Assembly (NCBI RefSeq): GCF_947497915.1
Contig: NZ_CANMIJ010000001.1
Span: 721,501-785,500 of the forward strand
Length of the DNA stretch: 64,000 bases
Direction: 5' to 3'
From: an uncultured Erythrobacter sp.
Lineage (GTDB): Bacteria > Pseudomonadota > Alphaproteobacteria > Sphingomonadales > Sphingomonadaceae
Shown here: positions 60,314 through 64,000 of the stretch, in pieces
Numbering within the stretch: the stretch's first letter is position 1
Layout of the letters: each line of letters begins with the position of its first letter
Translations under genes and position numbers: made by a program
Notes under the pieces: model-generated
Database searches by the model: none
What the model was told of the DNA's origin: nothing
What the model saw: the letters and a program-made list of their open reading frames with translations, nothing else

Positions 60314-60784
60314 ATGCGCAAATTGGTAGAACGGGAATTGACCAGCGAAGGCCCAAAGCGTGCTGGCGGCGTCGAAGGGAAACGGCGCACCGTCACAGTC
60401 AATATCGGTGAAAGCCCGCTCGCATGGCTGCATTCACGCGGGCATTTAGAGGCGCGGTTGTTCGAAGCAGGTGAGGCACTGCGCCGCGATTATGAGCGCG
60501 CTCAGCTTTCTGCGAGCGTCACGATGCGCTGGGATCCGGTGCGGGTGAAATCGACCGGCGATCAGGGGCTGTCAGCAACAGAGAAACAAGTGGCAGCCAA
60601 ATCGCGATTTGATGCGGCTCTAGCGCAAGCGGGGAGCGGCTTACAGGACGTACTGTGGCGGGTCGTATGCGCCGGTGACGGGCTGCCGGATGCAGAGAAG
60701 GCGCTCGGCTGGCCCGCTCGCAGCGGCAAATTGGTGCTGAAACTGGCGCTTGAACGAGTGGCAGAATTTTACCGCATCAGGTGA
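60314..60784 (+). CDS. DUF6456 domain protein
   Basis: 156 residues with the DUF6456 region covering most of the protein: NIGESPLAWLHSRG, LFEAGEALRRDYERAQLSASVTMRWDPV, and the helical tail VLWRVVCAGDGLPDAEKALGWPARSGKLVLKLALERVAEFY. The last part looks like an HTH, and relatives are described as HTH-domain proteins, so a DNA-binding role is possible. ATG 60314 has GAGAG 8 nt upstream; GTG 60305 is an in-frame alternative. It is divergent from the XRE regulator and probably controlled by it. Confidence 0.72.
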   Translation: MRKLVERELTSEGPKRAGGVEGKRRTVTVNIGESPLAWLHSRGHLEARLFEAGEALRRDYERAQLSASVTMRWDPVRVKSTGDQGLSATEKQVAAKSRFDAALAQAGSGLQDVLWRVVCAGDGLPDAEKALGWPARSGKLVLKLALERVAEFYRIR

Positions 60785-60811
60785 GACATGTTGCTCAATG
60801 TTTCAGGCAGC

Positions 60812-61402
60812 CTACGCAGTTTCGGTTGCCGATTGAACGCGGGTTTTGAGCATCGGAAGCAAGTCCTCTTCAAACCACGGGTTCTTGCCTATCCACATCC
60901 GCACCCGCCATGCTGGGTGCGGTAGCGGAATGATTGGCGCGAATTCTCGGAAGCTGCGGACCCTCTCCGTCAATGTCATCTTGCGCGTATCCGGCAAATA
61001 GTGCGCTTGTGCGTGGGCCCCGACAAGAAGGGTGAGGCGGTCCTTAGGCAGAGTATCCAGAACACGCCGATGCCATTGCGGCGCGCATTCCTTACGCGGA
61101 GGGGCATCGCCGCCCTTCGCTTTTCCGGGGTAACAAAACCCCATCGGCATCAACGCGATTTTCTTAGAATTGTAAAAGACGGATTTTTCAAGGCCAAGCC
61201 AATCGCGAAGACGGTCTCCGCTGTCATCGTCCCAGGGCGTACCGCTGGCATGAACTTTGGTGCCCGGCGCTTGCCCTATAATAAGGACACGCGATTGCGG
61301 GGAGAACTGGACGACTGGTCGCGGGCCAAGCGGAAGGTGCTCTGCGCAAATGGTGCAAGCGGCGATCTCGGCATGGAGACTGGCAGCTCGTGCGTCGCTC
61401 AT
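60812..61402 (-). CDS. Uracil-DNA glycosylase family protein
   Basis: 196-residue UDG-superfamily protein. Motif 1 is IIGQAPGTKVHASGTPWDD, followed by RLRDWLGL, and motif 2 is IPLPHPAWRVRMWIGKNPWF with the active-site His. The N-terminal CTICAEHLPLGPRPVVQF has only two cysteines (CxxC), fewer than the four of Fe-S UDGs of families 4/5, so a cluster is doubtful. It may remove uracil or related lesions. ATG 61402 overlaps the ABC-F stop as ATGA. Confidence 0.82.
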   Translation of the reverse strand: MSDARAASLHAEIAACTICAEHLPLGPRPVVQFSPQSRVLIIGQAPGTKVHASGTPWDDDSGDRLRDWLGLEKSVFYNSKKIALMPMGFCYPGKAKGGDAPPRKECAPQWHRRVLDTLPKDRLTLLVGAHAQAHYLPDTRKMTLTERVRSFREFAPIIPLPHPAWRVRMWIGKNPWFEEDLLPMLKTRVQSATETA

Positions 61403-63213
61403 CCCTCGATTTGCTCTGCAAGATTTAGCCAGCGTTCTTCGGCTGCGTCTTTTTCCGTCCGGGCATTCTCGATCCCTTTGGAAATGGTCGCGAACCGTTG
61501 TGGATCGGAGGTGTAGAGATCGGGGTCGGCTAGAATTGCCTCACCCTTTGCAATCGCAGTTTCCAGCTCTTCAATGCGCTGGGGCAATATCTCGTAATCG
61601 CGCTGATCCTTGTAAGAAACCTTGGTCGATTTCGAAGCGTTGGACGCTGAGTTGGGCGCTGGCGCAGATTTGACCGGTTTTGATTTGCCAACAACGCGCC
61701 GCGATCGTTTCGCCTCCCAATCCTCGTAACCGCCGGCGACAATATCGACGCTGCCTGACCCGTCGAGACCAAGAGTGACGGTGACTGTGCGATCAAGAAA
61801 GTCGCGGTCGTGGCTGACGATTAGAACGGTGCCGTCAAAATCCGCGATGACTTCTTGCAAGAGATCGAGCGTTTCGAGGTCAAGATCGTTGGTTGGCTCG
61901 TCCAACACCAGCAGGTTGGCCGTGCGAGCAAATTCACGGGCGAGCAGCAGCCGCGAACGCTCTCCGCCAGACAGGATGCCAACTTTGGTGTCGACGATCT
62001 TCGGGTCGAACAGAAAGTCTTTGAGATATGCCTGAACATGTTTGCGCGCGCCGCGCACGTCGATCCAATCGCCGCCTTCGGCCAGAATATCGCGCACACT
62101 CGCACCCGGCTCCAGCAGCTTGCGCTGTTGATCAATCATGACACCGGTTAGCGTGCTGGCGCGGGTGATCTTGCCGCTGTCCGGCTCCATCTCGCCGGTC
62201 AGCATCTTCAGAAGGGTGGTTTTGCCTGCGCCATTGCCGCCGACAATGCCGATCCGGTCACCGTTCTGGATGCGCAAAGTGAAAGGTTTGATGATCGCGC
62301 GGCCATCGAAGCTTTTGGTAATGCCTTCTGCGACGATGACCGACTTCGATTTGAACTCGTCATCATTGGCCAGTTTAAGCTTGGCCGTACCGCTGTCAGA
62401 AATCATCGCAGCGCGTGCTGCTCGCATCTGACCCAGCTTTTCGAGACGCCCTTGGTTGCGTTTACGCCGCGCCGTGACACCGCGCTCTAACCAGTGCGCC
62501 TCCAGCTTAAGCTTCGCATCCAGCTTTTCAGCCGCGCGGGCTTCCTCGGCATACACTTGCTCTTCCCACGCCTCATATCCGCCAAAGCCGACTTCCTTGC
62601 GGCGCATCGTTCCGCGATCCAGCCAAAGCGTGGCGCGGGTCAGGCGTCTTAGAAACGTCCTGTCGTGGCTGATCGTGATGAACGCTCCGTTATACCGGGT
62701 CAGCCAATCCTCCAGCCAGTCAATCGCGCCGAGATCGAGGTGGTTGGTCGGCTCATCGAGCAGCAGCAGATCGGGATCCTGTGCAAGCGCGCGAGCAATC
62801 GCGGCGCGCCGTTTTTCGCCGCCGCTTGCTGTCGCGGTTTCACGGTCCATTTCGATGCCGAGCTGTCCAGCAATGCTGTCCACTTCATGCTCTGCGGGCG
62901 CATCATCGCCGGAAAGCGCGAAATCCATTAGAGTGTTGAAGGCGCTAAGATCGGGCTCTTGTTCCAGAAAGACGATCCGCGTGCCCGGCTTTACGCGCCG
63001 CATCCCACGATCCATCTCAATCTGGTCATTGACGATTTTTAGCAGCGTCGTTTTGCCTGCGCCATTGCGCCCTATCAACGCCAGCCGATCACCCGGAAGC
63101 ACGTGCAGATCAATCGGCTCCGCGCCCTCACCGGGATGCGGCCCGCCAAACAGCCAGCGGCCGCCCTGTTGCAGGCCGAGCCCTTCGAGGCTGAGGATAG
63201 GAGGTTGCGCCAT
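61399..63213 (-). CDS. uup: ABC-F ATPase, Uup family
   Basis: 604-residue soluble ATPase with two ABC domains: GRNGAGKTT and DEPTNHLDLGAIDWLE in the first, GGNGAGKTT and DEPTNDLDLETLDLL in the second, both with the LSGGE/ASGGE signature. A C-terminal extension (VSYKDQRDYEILPQRIEELETAIAKGE) is a coiled coil, typical of Uup, which binds DNA branches in E. coli and affects ribosome assembly. ATG 63213 chosen over TTG 63225. The stop overlaps the uracil-DNA glycosylase start, so the two are coupled. Confidence 0.85.
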   Translation of the reverse strand: MAQPPILSLEGLGLQQGGRWLFGGPHPGEGAEPIDLHVLPGDRLALIGRNGAGKTTLLKIVNDQIEMDRGMRRVKPGTRIVFLEQEPDLSAFNTLMDFALSGDDAPAEHEVDSIAGQLGIEMDRETATASGGEKRRAAIARALAQDPDLLLLDEPTNHLDLGAIDWLEDWLTRYNGAFITISHDRTFLRRLTRATLWLDRGTMRRKEVGFGGYEAWEEQVYAEEARAAEKLDAKLKLEAHWLERGVTARRKRNQGRLEKLGQMRAARAAMISDSGTAKLKLANDDEFKSKSVIVAEGITKSFDGRAIIKPFTLRIQNGDRIGIVGGNGAGKTTLLKMLTGEMEPDSGKITRASTLTGVMIDQQRKLLEPGASVRDILAEGGDWIDVRGARKHVQAYLKDFLFDPKIVDTKVGILSGGERSRLLLAREFARTANLLVLDEPTNDLDLETLDLLQEVIADFDGTVLIVSHDRDFLDRTVTVTLGLDGSGSVDIVAGGYEDWEAKRSRRVVGKSKPVKSAPAPNSASNASKSTKVSYKDQRDYEILPQRIEELETAIAKGEAILADPDLYTSDPQRFATISKGIENARTEKDAAEERWLNLAEQIEG

Positions 63214-63273
63214 AGGCCGCGCCAAGTAGGCGAGGGCGTTGGTGCCTGCAAGTGCGCCCGACGAATCCGGCGT

Positions 63274-64000
63274 TTATTCTTGCGCCGCTTTTTGCGCCTC
63301 CACCATCTGCGCAACATCGGCCAGCAGTTTGGGCGCGTCAAAGACGATGCCGTCCTTAATCGTCCACCGCACCCCGCCAACTGTTTCCAGCGTGTTGGTC
63401 TCTCGATTAAGCCGGGTGTGGCCTGTGCCGTAAAGAACTTTGAGGTTGGCCAACGGGTTTTCCGGCACGATCACGAGGTCGGCCAGCTTACCGACTTTGA
63501 TAGATCCCATCGGTGCCACTTCGCCTTTGGAATCGTAGATTTCCTGAGCGCCATCGACGGTCGCCGCGCGGATGACCTCCAATGGTGTAAGCCCGGCTTC
63601 GCGGAGCATTTCCAGCTCGGAAATGTAGGCAAAGCCCCAGGTCTGATAAATATAGCCGGGATCGGAGCCCGCCGTTACACGACCTCCGCGATTTTTGAAT
63701 TCGCGGGTCAGATCAAACCATTTGCGGTAAAACCCGCGCCACGCGACTTCATCTTCGCTGGTCCAATCATGGTAATAACTGCCGTGATTGGTCAGGCTGG
63801 GGGCGTAGAATTTCATTAGCGACGGCAGTGTGTATTGATCGTGCCATTCCAAGTTGCGCGCTTTCATCACATCGCGGCTGGCGGCGTAAATGTTGAAAGT
63901 CGGGCTGAGCGTTACGTCGTTCTCGATCAGATAATCGATATAGTCGTTCCATTGATCGCTGCCCGGTTCGCCAACCTGATCAGCCAGTCGCGCAACCCAC
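63274..64000 (-). CDS. Amidohydrolase family protein (C-terminal part)
   Basis: The frame is open to the window edge, so the N-terminus is missing; about 241 residues are visible. It contains the metal-site Asp in TAGSDPGYIYQTWG, the ELEMLREAGLTPLEVIRAATVDGAQEI helix, and the composite-domain GSIKVGKLADLVIVPENPL of imidazolonepropionase-like amidohydrolases. Upstream residues (SDQWNDYIDYLIENDVTLSPTFNIY) continue the barrel. Substrate unknown; the gene ends 60 nt from the ABC-F gene start on the same strand. Confidence 0.82.
   Translation of the reverse strand, partial: WVARLADQVGEPGSDQWNDYIDYLIENDVTLSPTFNIYAASRDVMKARNLEWHDQYTLPSLMKFYAPSLTNHGSYYHDWTSEDEVAWRGFYRKWFDLTREFKNRGGRVTAGSDPGYIYQTWGFAYISELEMLREAGLTPLEVIRAATVDGAQEIYDSKGEVAPMGSIKVGKLADLVIVPENPLANLKVLYGTGHTRLNRETNTLETVGGVRWTIKDGIVFDAPKLLADVAQMVEAQKAAQE

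Overview
The window is 64 kb of a GC-rich chromosome from an alphaproteobacterium. It looks most like Sphingomonadales, probably the Erythrobacter/Altererythrobacter group. The pointers are a class I lysyl-tRNA synthetase, a plant-type glutamate-cysteine ligase, a WalW-type deacetylase beside a sensor kinase, DUF6456, an RcnB-like Arg-rich protein, a SecDF-YajC block and GTG/TTG start codons. This placement is inference from gene content and was not tested against a database. No insertion sequence, integrase, CRISPR array or rRNA operon is visible. The density is that of an ordinary core chromosome, with about 62 protein genes and three tRNAs.

Layout. 1-10.7 kb: end of an unknown gene, astD, selO, an alpha/beta hydrolase coupled to a GT4 glycosyltransferase, a YfgM-like TPR protein with bamB (outer-membrane assembly), a membrane methyltransferase and a diheme cytochrome c peroxidase-type lipoprotein. 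10.8-17 kb: rsmE, gshA and an ABM monooxygenase; a membrane protein coupled to ubiA; a SRAP (YedK/HMCES) gene; a VOC gene divergent from soxR with a clear SoxR box between them; sixA. 17-23 kb: a DinG/XPD-type helicase overlapping a membrane-bound AraC-type regulator, followed by a di-iron hydroxylase/desaturase; then two small envelope genes. 23-32.5 kb: a metal-flavoured pair (Met/His-rich outer-membrane protein and Cys/His-rich exported protein), lysS, a prolyl-4-hydroxylase-like protein, the Arg-rich RcnB-like protein, an FMN-binding oxidase-type protein, an M28 peptidase and ettA.

32.7-45 kb: two tandem 405-residue membrane diguanylate cyclases, a second M28 peptidase, a GT4 glycosyltransferase coupled to an LPG-synthase-like membrane protein, a GAF-PAS-GGDEF-EAL protein, tRNA-Pro(UGG) and a CAU tRNA, the deacetylase and a degenerate sensor kinase. 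45-52.7 kb: an Lrp/AsnC regulator with a GFA protein, NDH-2, a PhyH dioxygenase, the aroQ-accB-accC operon, a roughly 800-bp gap holding a probably frameshifted small gene, an orphan 3-TM holin and a CitE-like lyase. 52.8-64 kb: a TonB-dependent receptor, tRNA-Pro(GGG), yajC-secD-secF, a third GT4 enzyme, an XRE regulator divergent from DUF6456 with paired operator-like sequences, a uracil-DNA glycosylase family protein coupled to a Uup-type ABC-F ATPase, and the end of an amidohydrolase.

The genes cover envelope biogenesis (BamB, SecDF, three GT4 enzymes, TonB receptor), redox and thiol defence (GshA, SoxR, VOC, GFA, SelO), c-di-GMP signalling (three proteins) and translation maintenance (RsmE, EttA, Uup, LysS, tRNAs). 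No single large novel system stands out. The regions most worth following are the SoxR-VOC promoter, the helicase/membrane-AraC/hydroxylase cluster, the palindrome at the ettA-peptidase junction, and the XRE-DUF6456 pair with its repeated operators.
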